DNA of 41,852 nucleotides from Hyphomicrobiales bacterium (GTDB lineage Bacteria; Pseudomonadota; Alphaproteobacteria; Rhizobiales; Rhizobiaceae), in contig UBNQ01000041.1 of assembly GCA_900466875.1 (NCBI GenBank), forward strand, positions 1-41,852. Direction: 5' to 3'. Every line of letters begins with the position of its first letter. Within the stretch, counting starts at the first letter, position 1. Positions 18,580 through 27,282 of the stretch are shown in pieces. A model generated the notes under the pieces. That model searched no databases. It was not told where the DNA came from and was given only the letters and a program-made list of their open reading frames with translations. A program made the translations under genes and the position numbers.

Positions 18580-19092
18580 TCAAGCTGGCACCGACCGGCG
18601 TCGCCAGCTGTAACCCTCGCCGGGCTCGGCATGGCGGGCTGTCGGCTGGTAATGCACGGCAATGCCGGGCAAACGTCCTTCGGCCAGTCGTTTTAGTGCC
18701 GTCGCATTGGTCACGGCAAAACTGTCGACACCGCAACGGAGCATCAACGGCACTTGGTCGATCAGGACGTCACCGACCGCGCGCAATTCGTTCTTGTAGG
18801 CCAGACGATCGCGTAGCAGCGAGGCGTGACTGAAGGCACGGCCATCGTTGAACGCCGGGAAATCCACCGCGATGATCTCGATGCGGTAGAGATAGGGCTC
18901 CAGCTGACGCACATCGTCGGCAGGCCTGATCAATACGCCAAGGCCGATATCGTTGCTGGCTTCAGCCTTTTCGATGAAGTCTGCAAGCGGCAGAAGCGGT
19001 TTTTGCTCGCCCTCGGCCTTCAGCTCATCCGTCTCGATGATCCACGGATCGTTCTCGACAAAACCGGTCTCTCTCCAGATCTTCACCATCAT
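18580..19092 (-). CDS. DUF934 domain protein of the sulfite reduction cluster
   Basis: This 170-residue protein belongs to DUF934 (COG3749), which accompanies single-subunit sulfite reductases in alpha- and betaproteobacteria and is described as probably involved in sulfite reduction. Typical stretches are IRPADDVRQLEPYLYRIEIIAVDFPAFNDGRAFSHASLLRD in the middle, with the FPAFNDGRAFS core near residues 79-89, and LMLRCGVDSFAVTN near 125. There is no membrane segment or cofactor motif. Its ATG overlaps the cysI stop by four bases (ATGA), which indicates translational coupling. Confidence 0.93.
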   Translation of the reverse strand: MMVKIWRETGFVENDPWIIETDELKAEGEQKPLLPLADFIEKAEASNDIGLGVLIRPADDVRQLEPYLYRIEIIAVDFPAFNDGRAFSHASLLRDRLAYKNELRAVGDVLIDQVPLMLRCGVDSFAVTNATALKRLAEGRLPGIAVHYQPTARHAEPGEGYSWRRRSVPA

Positions 19093-20762
19093 GCAGCCTC
19101 CGCCTTGGCATCACCATAGAGCGCATCCTTGAATGGCTGCGGCCCGACACGGCGGTAGGCATCGAGGAATTTTTCGTCCTTGCTCTGGCGCAGGCCGAGA
19201 TAGGTATCGACGATGGTTTCGATCGCGTCCGTCACCTTGGCCGGTTCGAAGCCACGACCGATGATTTCGCCGATCGAGGTGTGTTCGTCGCCGGAACCGC
19301 CGAGCGTGATCTGGTAGAGTTCTGCGCCCTTCTTCTCCACACCCAGCAGGCCGATATGGCCGACATGGTGGTGGCCACAGGCATTAATGCAGCCGGAAAT
19401 CTTGATCTTCAACTCACCGATCTCGGCTTGCCGCTCCGGCGCGCCGAAACGGGTGGAGATTTCCTGGGCTACCGGGATCGAACGGGCGTTCGCGAGCGCG
19501 CAATAGTCCAGGCCGGGACAGGCAATGATATCGGTGATCAGATTGGAATTGGCCGTTTCCAGTCCGTGCGCCGTCAGGGCACGATAGAGCGGCTCAAGAT
19601 CGGCCAGTGCCACATGCGGGAAGATGACGTTCTGCTCGTGGCTGATGCGGATTTCGTCGTTGCCGAACTCTTCCGCCAGATCGGCGATCACGTCCATCTG
19701 CACATCCGACGCGTCTCCGGGAATGCCGCCGATGGGCTTGAGCGAAATCGTTACCATGCCGTAGTCGGGGTGCTTGTGCGGCTGGACGTTCTGATTCACC
19801 CAGCGGGCAAAGGCTTCATCCTGTTTTTTCCAGCCGGCAAGCTGCGCCCAGCCTTCGGCACGCGCGGGCAAGGCCGGCGGAGCGAAATAGGCGGTGATGG
19901 CGGCAACGTCGGATTCCGGCAGTTTCAGCTCGGTTTCCTGCAGGTGGGCGAATTCTTCGTCCACCTGACGGGTCAGTTCCTCGACGCCGGTCTCGTGGAC
20001 GAGGATCTTGATGCGCGCCTTGTATTTGTTGTCGCGACGGCCATGCAGGTTATACACGCGCATGATCGCGGTAATGTAGGACAATAGATCCTGCTCGGGC
20101 AGGAAATCCTTGATCTTCTTGGCGATCAGCGGCGTGCGGCCCTGGCCGCCACCGACATAAACCGCGAAACCGATCTCACCCTTGTCGTTCTTCTTCAGAT
20201 GCAGGCCGATATCGTGGACCTGGATCGCGGCGCGGTCGCGCTCGGCGCCGGTTACGGCGATCTTGAATTTTCGCGGCAGGAAGGAAAACTCGGGATGAAC
20301 CGAGGACCACTGGCGCAGGATTTCCGCATAGGGGCGGGGATCGGCCACTTCGTCCGCCGCAGCGCCGGCAAAATGGTCGGCGGTGACGTTGCGAATGCAG
20401 TTGCCCGAGGTCTGCAGCGCGTGCATCTCGACGCTGGCGAGTTCGGCCAGAATATCCGGCGTGTCCGACAGTTTCGGCCAGTTATACTGGATGTTCTGGC
20501 GGGTGGTGAAATGCCCGTAACCGCGGTCGTATTTGCGGCCGATATGCGCCAGCATCCGCATCTGCTTCGAATTGAGCGTGCCGTAAGGGATCGCGACACG
20601 CAGCATATAGGCGTGCAGCTGCAGATAGACGCCGTTCATCAGGCGTAGCGGCTTGAATGCGTCCTCGGCGAGTTCGCCGGACAGGCGGCGTTCCACCTGA
20701 TCGCGAAACTGTTCCACGCGACCCGAAACAAAGGCGTGGTCGAATTCATCGTAACGATACAT
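19089..20762 (-). CDS. cysI: Sulfite/nitrite reductase, siroheme [4Fe-4S] hemoprotein
   Basis: The enzyme reduces sulfite to sulfide with six electrons for cysteine synthesis. The 557-residue protein has two ferredoxin-like half domains, the TSGNCIRNVTADHF stretch and the cluster and siroheme ligands CPGLDYC (about residues 414-420) and GCINACGHHHVG (near 455-465). The sequence is of the single-subunit, ferredoxin-dependent type that pipelines label 'nitrite/sulfite reductase'. Sulfite is the likelier substrate here because of the neighbours cysG, DUF2849 and DUF934. It starts at ATG 20762, 21 bases after the DUF2849 stop, and overlaps DUF934. Confidence 0.95.
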   Translation of the reverse strand: MYRYDEFDHAFVSGRVEQFRDQVERRLSGELAEDAFKPLRLMNGVYLQLHAYMLRVAIPYGTLNSKQMRMLAHIGRKYDRGYGHFTTRQNIQYNWPKLSDTPDILAELASVEMHALQTSGNCIRNVTADHFAGAAADEVADPRPYAEILRQWSSVHPEFSFLPRKFKIAVTGAERDRAAIQVHDIGLHLKKNDKGEIGFAVYVGGGQGRTPLIAKKIKDFLPEQDLLSYITAIMRVYNLHGRRDNKYKARIKILVHETGVEELTRQVDEEFAHLQETELKLPESDVAAITAYFAPPALPARAEGWAQLAGWKKQDEAFARWVNQNVQPHKHPDYGMVTISLKPIGGIPGDASDVQMDVIADLAEEFGNDEIRISHEQNVIFPHVALADLEPLYRALTAHGLETANSNLITDIIACPGLDYCALANARSIPVAQEISTRFGAPERQAEIGELKIKISGCINACGHHHVGHIGLLGVEKKGAELYQITLGGSGDEHTSIGEIIGRGFEPAKVTDAIETIVDTYLGLRQSKDEKFLDAYRRVGPQPFKDALYGDAKAEAA

Positions 20763-20783
20763 GGGATCCCAGAACTTTCGGTG

Positions 20784-21098
20784 TCAGACTGCGATAAAGG
20801 CGGCGTCGGCTTTGCCGTAACCGCTTGCGTATTCCATGGTGGGGCCGGCGGCGCGGATGCGTTCGCGAAGGCGGGTCGGCCAAAGGACGCCGTTGGTCTC
20901 CTCGACATCGATCACGTTGACGTCCACAACCTTGTTGTCGGCAAAATCCTGCTTGCCGATCGCTTCCAGCGAGGCGATGGCTTCCGCATGGCGTGCCACC
21001 AGCGCATCCTGCAGGTTTTCCGTCCAGTGGCCGGCGGCATCCAGCCAGACGGCGATGCCATCGGAAAGGCGGTTGGCGGTGAGAACCTTGTCGGTCAT
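20784..21098 (-). CDS. DUF2849 domain protein
   Basis: This is a 104-residue soluble protein starting MTDKVLTANRLSDGIAVWLD and containing VVDVNVIDVEETNGVLWPTRLRERIRA-like segments near the middle, as in DUF2849. The family is found almost only between siroheme synthase and sulfite reductase in alphaproteobacteria. Its role is unknown and assistance to sulfite reductase is inferred from context. Its start overlaps the cysG stop by four bases, and cysI follows after 21 bases, so it is inside one operon. Confidence 0.92.
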   Translation of the reverse strand: MTDKVLTANRLSDGIAVWLDAAGHWTENLQDALVARHAEAIASLEAIGKQDFADNKVVDVNVIDVEETNGVLWPTRLRERIRAAGPTMEYASGYGKADAAFIAV

Positions 21099-22567
21099 TG
21101 CTGCATCCCTTGTTCCTGGCTTTGTTGCTGACCCAGGTCTTCCTGATTGCGGACAGATTTTCTGAAGGCGGAGAGCGGTTCGGATTTGCTGAAGTTGGCG
21201 CCGGCGACAGCTTCGCCGATGATCACCATGACCGGACCGTCGAGATCGTCTCGCGCTTCCAGTGACGGCAGTTCGCTCAATACGCCATGAAACAGCTTGC
21301 GATCCACGCGGCTGGCATTTTCGATCACGGCAACGGTCGTATCGCGGCTGAGACCGGCATCCATCAGCCGCTCGGATACCGAGGCTGCAACCGTGCGGCC
21401 CATATAGACGGCGATCGTCGCGCCCGAGATCGCAAGGCTCGCCCAGTCCGGCAGTACATCGCCGGTCAGGTCATGACCGGTGGTGAAGATCAGCGACGAG
21501 GCGACACCGCGCAGCGTCAACGGCAGATCGAAATCGGCAGCGGCTGCGAAGGCGGAGGTGATGCCCGGCACGATCTCGTAGGCGATCTCCGCCTCGCGCA
21601 GCGCTGCCATCTCTTCGCCAGCGCGGCCATAAACGAGCGGATCACCGGATTTCAGCCGCACCACGCGCTTGCCCTGACGGCCGAGGTCTACCAGCAGACG
21701 GTTGATCTCGTCCTGGCTCTTGGAATGGCAGTTTTTGCGCTTGCCGACCGACAGCCGCTCGGCGTCGCGGCGACCCATGTCGACGATCGCCTGCGGCACA
21801 AGCGCGTCATAAACGATCGCATCGGCTTCCATCAGCACACGCTGGGCGCGCAGCGTCAGCAGGTCTTCCGCGCCGGGGCCGGCGCCGACCAGCCAGATCT
21901 TGCCTTCGGCGCGACCGGTGGTCGACAAAAGCGCATTGGCTGCACGGCGGGCGGAAACAGGGTCATTGGCATCGATTGCATCGGCGACATCGCCCGAGAA
22001 GAAGCGGCGCCAGAAGATGCGGCGCGACACCCCGCGCGGCACAAGCCGTTCGGTTGCATCGCGGTAATCGGCGGCAAGGCCTGCCAGACGACCGAGCGAC
22101 GGCGATAGCATCTGGTCGATGCGGGCACGGATCATCTGCGCCAGAACCGGGCCGGCACCTTCCGTGCCGATCGCGATAGCGACAGGCGCGCGGTTGACGA
22201 GGGCCGGCGTGAAGAAGTCGCAATAGTCGGGCTGGTCGACGGCGTTTGCCGGAATTTTTTCCGCACGGGCTGCAGTGACGATCGCCTGATCCTGCTCCGC
22301 CTCACCGGTGGCCGCGAAAACCAGCGTTGCGCCCTTTACCTGTGCTGCGGAGAATTCCGCATGAACGATCTGGATGCCCTGTGCGGCGAGCCATGCGGCA
22401 TATTCCGCTTCCGGCTTGTCGGCATAAGCGACGATCTCGGCCTCGGTGTTTCGCAGAAGACGGGCCTTGGCATAAGCTTCGTCGCCATTGCCGAAGATTG
22501 CCACGGTTTTTCCATGCACACGGAAAAAGGCCGGGAAGGCCGATAGGCGTTGATGGCTGAGAGACAT
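21095..22567 (-). CDS. cysG: Siroheme synthase (multifunctional CysG)
   Basis: CysG makes siroheme, the cofactor of the sulfite reductase encoded downstream. The N-terminal half (about residues 1-210) is the NAD-dependent precorrin-2 dehydrogenase/ferrochelatase, with GNGDEAYAKARLL near residue 25. The C-terminal half is the SAM-dependent uroporphyrinogen methyltransferase, with WLVGAGPGAEDLLTLRAQRV, the VRLKSGDPLVYGRAGEE motif and YMGRT. From ATG 22567 the length is 490 residues. This start has AGGA ten bases upstream. ATG 22585 would add six residues. It is the first gene of the operon and diverges from the deaminase gene across 235 bases. Confidence 0.95.
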   Translation of the reverse strand: MSLSHQRLSAFPAFFRVHGKTVAIFGNGDEAYAKARLLRNTEAEIVAYADKPEAEYAAWLAAQGIQIVHAEFSAAQVKGATLVFAATGEAEQDQAIVTAARAEKIPANAVDQPDYCDFFTPALVNRAPVAIAIGTEGAGPVLAQMIRARIDQMLSPSLGRLAGLAADYRDATERLVPRGVSRRIFWRRFFSGDVADAIDANDPVSARRAANALLSTTGRAEGKIWLVGAGPGAEDLLTLRAQRVLMEADAIVYDALVPQAIVDMGRRDAERLSVGKRKNCHSKSQDEINRLLVDLGRQGKRVVRLKSGDPLVYGRAGEEMAALREAEIAYEIVPGITSAFAAAADFDLPLTLRGVASSLIFTTGHDLTGDVLPDWASLAISGATIAVYMGRTVAASVSERLMDAGLSRDTTVAVIENASRVDRKLFHGVLSELPSLEARDDLDGPVMVIIGEAVAGANFSKSEPLSAFRKSVRNQEDLGQQQSQEQGMQQ

Positions 22568-22802
22568 GCGGTTATCCTGAAACATATGACAGGACTATCC
22601 ACAATCTGGCGCGGGATTTGAAGAAATGGATATGCAAAGTGAATTGACCGCGGGTATTTCTGTTTCGCGATCAACCTGTTCTTGAGCAAAAGCCACCGCG
22701 GAGGATATTTCTCCAGTTTTTCTGTAGATTATCAGGTTTTTACCCCGATCGGGTCGGTCCGCGTTATAACTTGCCTAGACAAACCAGCCACAAAGAGCCT
22801 CC

Positions 22803-23393
22803 ATGACCATTGCCGCCACTCTCGCCCCACGTCTTCTCGACGTCATCGAACACGACATTCTGCCGCTCACAGAAGCTGGTGTCGCTGCCGGCAACAAGGT
22901 TTTCGGTGCGGCAATCCTGAAGAAATCCGATCTGTCGCTGGTGATCGCCGAGACCAATAACGAGCTTGAAAACCCGCTGTGGCATGGCGAGGTTCATACG
23001 CTGAAACGATTTTATGAAAAAGCTTCAGGACTTTCCACCAAAGATCTGATTTTCCTATCAACTCACGAACCGTGCACGATGTGCATGTCGGCGATCACCT
23101 GGGCCGGTTTCGACAATTTCTACTCCTTCTTCAGCCATGAGGATTCGCGCGATGCCTTCGCCATTCCGCACGACCTGCAGATCCTGAAAGAGGTGTTCGG
23201 GCTGGAGCCCGGCGGCTATCGGCGGTCGAATGCATTCTGGAATTCCTTCTTCATCGCCGATCTCGTCGAGACCGAAGACAATCCGTTGCGCGACACGCTG
23301 AGGGCGCAAACGGCCCGGATCAAGCAGGCTTATCAACGCCTTTCGGACAATTACCAGTCCGGCAAGGGCGACAACGACATACCGCTCAACTGA
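22803..23393 (+). CDS. Cytidine/deoxycytidylate deaminase family protein
   Basis: This 196-residue protein has the zinc site of the cytidine deaminase superfamily: H61 and E63 in LWHGEVHTL, and C91 and C94 in HEPCTMCMSAITW. The usual (H/C)AE is changed to HGE. The protein is longer than guanine deaminase or TadA and has an acidic C-terminal extension with DLVETEDNPLRDTLRAQ. The substrate cannot be told from sequence; guanine, cytosine or a nucleotide are possible. It precedes mazG, a housecleaning NTP pyrophosphatase, by only 19 bases, which would fit nucleotide pool sanitation. That link is inference. Confidence 0.85.
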   Translation: MTIAATLAPRLLDVIEHDILPLTEAGVAAGNKVFGAAILKKSDLSLVIAETNNELENPLWHGEVHTLKRFYEKASGLSTKDLIFLSTHEPCTMCMSAITWAGFDNFYSFFSHEDSRDAFAIPHDLQILKEVFGLEPGGYRRSNAFWNSFFIADLVETEDNPLRDTLRAQTARIKQAYQRLSDNYQSGKGDNDIPLN

Positions 23394-23412
23394 GCGCCAG
23401 GAACATTTCACG

Positions 23413-24246
23413 ATGGAATCTTCAAAAGATATTTCGCGCCTGATCGAAATCATGGCGGCATTGCGCACGCCCGTCACCGGTTGCCCCTGGGATCTCGAGC
23501 AGAATTTCGCGTCGATCAAACCCTACACGATCGAGGAGGCCTATGAGGTCGCCGATGCGATCGAGCGCAACGACATGGACGATCTCTGCGAGGAGCTCGG
23601 CGACCTTCTGCTGCAGGTGGTTTTTCATGCCCGCATGGCGGAAGAGGCAGGCGATTTTGCCTTCGGCGACGTGGTCGAAGCCGTCACAAGAAAGATGATC
23701 CGCCGACATCCGCATGTGTTCGCACGCTCCGATGCCGATACGCCCGGTGCAGTGAAAATCCAGTGGGACGACATCAAGCAGGAGGAGAAACGCGAGCGGG
23801 CCGAACGCCGCGCTGCGCGGGGTATAACCGAGGATTTCAAGGCCGGTTTCCTCGGCTCCGTGCATCGCAGCCAGCCGGCATTGACCGAAGCGCTGAAGCT
23901 TCAGGAGCGTGCCGCCAAGGTCGGTTTCGACTGGTCCGAAGCCGAGCCGATCCTCGACAAGATCGAGGAAGAGGTGCGGGAATTGCGCGAAGCACTGCAG
24001 AGCGGGCATCCTGAAAAGGTGGCCGACGAGCTTGGCGACCTGATTTTCGCCATGGTCAATATCGGCCGTCACGTCAACACGGATCCGGAAAATGCGCTGC
24101 GTGGAACGAATACGAAATTCCGCAGGCGGTTCAATCATATAGAGATGGAACTTGAGAAATCAGGCGAGACCTTGGAGGCTGCAACGCTGGAGCGGATGGA
24201 AGGTCTCTGGCAGGCGGCCAAGGCGATCGAGCGGCAGCTGGATTGA
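23413..24246 (+). CDS. mazG: Nucleoside triphosphate pyrophosphohydrolase MazG
   Basis: MazG hydrolyses nucleoside triphosphates, including aberrant ones, to monophosphates. The 277-residue protein has two MazG-fold halves. The first carries TGCPWDLEQNFASIKPYTIE, EEAYEVADAIE and EELGDLLLQVVFHARMAEE, which hold the metal-binding glutamates and aspartate. The second repeats this as IEEEVRELREAL and DELGDLIFAMVNIGRHV. The IRRHPHVF segment between the two is typical. It follows the deaminase gene by 19 bases and precedes a monooxygenase gene by 30 bases, so the three may be transcribed together. Confidence 0.95.
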   Translation: MESSKDISRLIEIMAALRTPVTGCPWDLEQNFASIKPYTIEEAYEVADAIERNDMDDLCEELGDLLLQVVFHARMAEEAGDFAFGDVVEAVTRKMIRRHPHVFARSDADTPGAVKIQWDDIKQEEKRERAERRAARGITEDFKAGFLGSVHRSQPALTEALKLQERAAKVGFDWSEAEPILDKIEEEVRELREALQSGHPEKVADELGDLIFAMVNIGRHVNTDPENALRGTNTKFRRRFNHIEMELEKSGETLEAATLERMEGLWQAAKAIERQLD

Positions 24247-24276
24247 GCACATGATCGACGCCGGCAGGATCACGCC

Positions 24277-25476
24277 ATGAAGATCGAGGATCTCGAAGTC
24301 GCGATCGCCGGCGCGGGTATCGGCGGGCTGTCGCTCGCGACGATGCTGGCGCAGCGTGGTGCGAAGGTCGTGATTTATGACCAGATGGCGGCCCCGCAGC
24401 CGATCGGTTCGGGCTTCGTGCTGCAGCCGACAGGTCTGGCGATCCTGGAGAGGATGGGACTGCGCGAGGCGATCGCCGCGCGCGGGCAGGTGATCACCCG
24501 CATGCATGGGGCTCTGGCAACGGGTGGCTCGCCCATGCCCGGCAAGACGGTTCTGGAGATCAGTTACCCGGGCAACGGCCACGGCATTGCGGTGCAGCGT
24601 GTGGCCTTGTTCGACCTCCTCCTGTCCGAAGCGATCTCTGCCGGCGTCCGTTTCGAGACGAATGCGAGGACGACGGGGATCATCGAAGGCAGCCGGCCTG
24701 CTCTGGCACTCGACGGCGGCAGGGCGACGCCATCGGCGGATATCGTCGTCGATGCCATGGGCGCCAGCTCACCGATCGGGCACGATCCGGCGAAGGAGCT
24801 GGGTTACGGCGCACTCTGGGCGACGGTTCCCTGGCCCGAGGACGGGCCGTTTCATCGGTTCGAACTGGAGCAGCGTTACGAGCGGGCAAGCCGCATGGCA
24901 GGCGTCCTGCCGGTCGGGACGGCGCGGGAAGGCGCACCGCCGATGGCGACGTTTTTCTGGAGCCTGCGAAATCGCGATATCGATCAATGGCACCGCGATG
25001 GACGGGCAGCATGGATCGAACAGGTGGCCGCGCTCTGGCCGGAAGCTGTGCCGCTTGCCGAAATTGCCGAGCCGGTGCATGCCCGCTATCGCCACCACAC
25101 ACGCAAGCCCATTGCCGGACGTGGTATCATTCGCATCGGCGACGCCTGGCATGCGACCAGCCCGCAGCTGGGGCAGGGCGCCAACATGGCGATGATCGAT
25201 GCCGCCTCGCTGCTCTCGGCGCTTTCCCGCGCTGCGTCAATCGACGAGGCCTTCGCGCTGCATCTTCGCCAGCGCGGCCCGCATGTCTGGCTCTACCAGA
25301 TGCTCAGCCTGGTGCTGACGCCGTTCTACCAGTCCGACAGCCGCATCCTGCCGGCCATGCGCGATATCGCGATCGGCCCCACGACGCGCATGCCGCTGGT
25401 ACGGCAGCTCGTGAGCCGGCTGGTCACCGGCGACTTTCTCAGCCCGATCCGGCGGATCGGGCTTGAGGATCTCTAA
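24277..25476 (+). CDS. FAD-dependent monooxygenase (UbiH/aromatic hydroxylase type)
   Basis: This 399-residue flavoprotein has an N-terminal Rossmann motif GAGIGG (12-17) followed by the acidic strand end VVIYDQ, a central DAMGASSPIG region, and the second FAD motif GDAWHATSPQLGQGANMAM near residues 288-306. This is the pattern of single-component class A hydroxylases (UbiH/COQ6, salicylate and PHBH-like). The substrate is unknown and there is no aromatic catabolism or ubiquinone cluster nearby. It lies after mazG on the plus strand and its stop is six bases from the stop of the converging metallophosphoesterase gene. Confidence 0.88.
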   Translation: MKIEDLEVAIAGAGIGGLSLATMLAQRGAKVVIYDQMAAPQPIGSGFVLQPTGLAILERMGLREAIAARGQVITRMHGALATGGSPMPGKTVLEISYPGNGHGIAVQRVALFDLLLSEAISAGVRFETNARTTGIIEGSRPALALDGGRATPSADIVVDAMGASSPIGHDPAKELGYGALWATVPWPEDGPFHRFELEQRYERASRMAGVLPVGTAREGAPPMATFFWSLRNRDIDQWHRDGRAAWIEQVAALWPEAVPLAEIAEPVHARYRHHTRKPIAGRGIIRIGDAWHATSPQLGQGANMAMIDAASLLSALSRAASIDEAFALHLRQRGPHVWLYQMLSLVLTPFYQSDSRILPAMRDIAIGPTTRMPLVRQLVSRLVTGDFLSPIRRIGLEDL

Positions 25477-25481
25477 GGCGC

Positions 25482-26597
25482 TTAGGCCGGGCGCAGCGTA
25501 ATGACGGTCAGTTCCGAAGGAACGCCGAGCCGCAACGCGAAGCCGATCCATAGCGCCGTGCCGTTGTTGACGTAAAGCTGCATATCGCCGACGTCGTAAC
25601 GGCCCGAAACGAAGCCATTGTTGAAACGCGCGACGAGACGATCCATGCCGAGGATCATGCCGCCATGGGTATGGCCGGAAAGCTGCAGGTCGGCACCGGC
25701 GTCCGCTGAAACGCGTGCATTGCGAGGCTGGTGGTCCAAGAGGATCACGGGTGCTTCTGCCGACGCACCGGCCAGGGCCTTGGCGACATCCGGTCCCTCA
25801 AGCCCGAAGCGGGTGGCGTTGACATCGTTGACGCCGGCAAGCGTCAGGCTGGCATCACCGCGCGACAGCACGACATGGCCGTTGGAGATGGTTTTCAGGC
25901 CAAGCTCCTGGTATTTCGCCATCCAACCATCATGGCCGAAGTAATATTCATGATTGCCCGGAATGGTGTAGACGCCATCCGCCGCCCTCAGCGCTGCCAG
26001 CGGTGCGACGTCGCGTGTGCGGGCCTGTAGGTCGCCATCGATCAGGTCGCCGGTGATGACGATCAGATCGGCATTCTGGGCATTGGCCTTGGCGACAGTC
26101 TCCTCGACCCACGGCGCCTGGAACAGGCGGCTGATATGCAGGTCGGTGAGCTGGATCATCCGGTAGCCATCGAATTCCGCCGGCAGATTTCGGATCCTGA
26201 TCTCGACTTCCTTGACCGGCGGAACGCGGATTGCCTGGGAAACAGCAAAAGCTGCCAGTGACATGGTGACGACGCCGACCCCATAACGCAGCCAGGCCGC
26301 GATCGCCACGCGCCGACGCTTCAGGGCTGCAGCCATCAGCGCTCCGATATCGAGGATCAGCTGGCATACGGCGGTCAGCAGCACGAAACCGGAAATCCAG
26401 TTCGCCGTGATCATCGCGACCCGCGGAACTTCCGGCGAGAACATCGTGCCGAAGACGAGAAGGCTGATCAGGCTGTGCTGGAAAACCACCATCAGAATGA
26501 CGGCGAGAAAACCTTTCAGCCAGTTCGGCCATGGCAAGGGATAGATGAAACGGGCGACGACATAGAGGCAGAGGAGGGCTTTGAAGAGATGAAACAA
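25482..26597 (-). CDS. Membrane-anchored metallophosphoesterase
   Basis: This 371-residue protein has about four N-terminal membrane segments (residues 1-130), then a calcineurin-like phosphoesterase domain. Metal ligands are visible in order: QLTDLHIS, VITGDLIDGD, PGNHEYYFG, LLDHQP and SGHTHGG. This layout fits the YkuE/YaeI group, some of which act on lipid A-related or UDP-linked substrates. The substrate here is unknown. The start must be at or after TTG 26597, because a stop codon lies four codons upstream, and no good ribosome site is visible. Confidence 0.88.
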   Translation of the reverse strand: MFHLFKALLCLYVVARFIYPLPWPNWLKGFLAVILMVVFQHSLISLLVFGTMFSPEVPRVAMITANWISGFVLLTAVCQLILDIGALMAAALKRRRVAIAAWLRYGVGVVTMSLAAFAVSQAIRVPPVKEVEIRIRNLPAEFDGYRMIQLTDLHISRLFQAPWVEETVAKANAQNADLIVITGDLIDGDLQARTRDVAPLAALRAADGVYTIPGNHEYYFGHDGWMAKYQELGLKTISNGHVVLSRGDASLTLAGVNDVNATRFGLEGPDVAKALAGASAEAPVILLDHQPRNARVSADAGADLQLSGHTHGGMILGMDRLVARFNNGFVSGRYDVGDMQLYVNNGTALWIGFALRLGVPSELTVITLRPA

Positions 26598-26715
26598 GGG
26601 AGGGACGCTCTAAGGCTCGGGATCGGAAGCCTCTCTTCTGTGAGTTCTCTGTCAAACTCAACCGGCTGACGCAATTTTGATCGCGGCAAGGTCCGGCTCC
26701 GCGGATCTTCCAGTC

Positions 26716-26949
26716 TCAGTCGCGCTTGATGGTCATCAGCATGTCCCACATGTCCGCACCGGTTTCGAACACGGCGGCATTTGCCGCAGAACCCTGTTCG
26801 GCTGTCAGCACATCGATCATTTCGCGTGCCGGATCGACCTCGAATCCGGGTGTTTCCGCGTTGGCAATGTTATGGGCCGCAGTCGTCAGCCGCTGGGACT
26901 GCGTCTGCATGCCGGCTAAGGACATGCTCATTGCCGCTGAAATCGTCAT
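26716..26949 (-). CDS. Miniature flagellar rod-like protein (terminal D0 segments only)
   Basis: This is a 77-residue protein. Residues 5-35 (MSMSLAGMQTQSQRL, then AAHNIANAETPGF) match the N-terminal signature of flagellar rod and hook proteins (FlgB, FlgC, FlgF, FlgG), in which ANxxTPGF is diagnostic. Residues 54-77 (AANAAVFETGADMWDMLMTI) resemble the C-terminal rod helix, which in FlgC and FlgG reads close to 'FEANxxVxxTxDxMxxTLLDI'. The middle domain is missing. Rod proteins are at least about 130 residues. No flagellar gene is near. It may be a paralogue that kept only the coiled-coil part, or an assembly factor. Function unknown. Start ATG 26949 has AAGGCGAAGG upstream. Confidence 0.75.
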   Translation of the reverse strand: MTISAAMSMSLAGMQTQSQRLTTAAHNIANAETPGFEVDPAREMIDVLTAEQGSAANAAVFETGADMWDMLMTIKRD

Positions 26950-27237
26950 CGCCTTCGCCTTCGCCTTTCATCGTCTGCTCCGTCCTTATGGCGGGAAGGT
27001 TCCAAAGAAGGGTGAAAAAGCACGGTTAAGCGCCGGCGTGGATTGGGTGGACCTTTGTGCCGAACAGGGACAGCGCCGGTGGCCGGGCTTGCCGTGGGAG
27101 ACATGAATGGGTCGGCAGGTCCGCATAATGGCCGCATTCCTACCCAAATAACCCCATGGAGAGATCAATCCGATCGATGAGAAATCGGCAGGAGTGTCAG
27201 ATTTAGGGATTGCCCTATTATCGTCTGGGTCTATGTC
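26950..27237. other. Intergenic region between two divergent genes
   Basis: Together with the palindrome at 27238-27256 and the following leader, this forms a 333-base divergent gap. Short open frames occur but none has a ribosome site or a recognisable product. TATTAT at 27216-27221 could serve as a -10 box toward the acyltransferase-like gene, but there is no matching -35 box. Nothing else was recognised. Confidence 0.35.
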
Positions 27238-27256
27238 GATATTGCATTGCAATATC
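27238..27256. promoter_or_regulatory. 19-base perfect palindrome, likely operator
   Basis: GATATTGCATTGCAATATC is perfectly symmetric around the central T at 27247. It ends 26 bases before the acyltransferase-like start codon. The length and position fit the operator of a dimeric repressor or activator. I cannot name the regulator, and none is encoded next to it. A stem-loop in RNA is unlikely because the arms leave almost no loop. Confidence 0.5.
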
Positions 27257-27282
27257 TCCGATGCCGGCTGAAGGAGCTGTTC

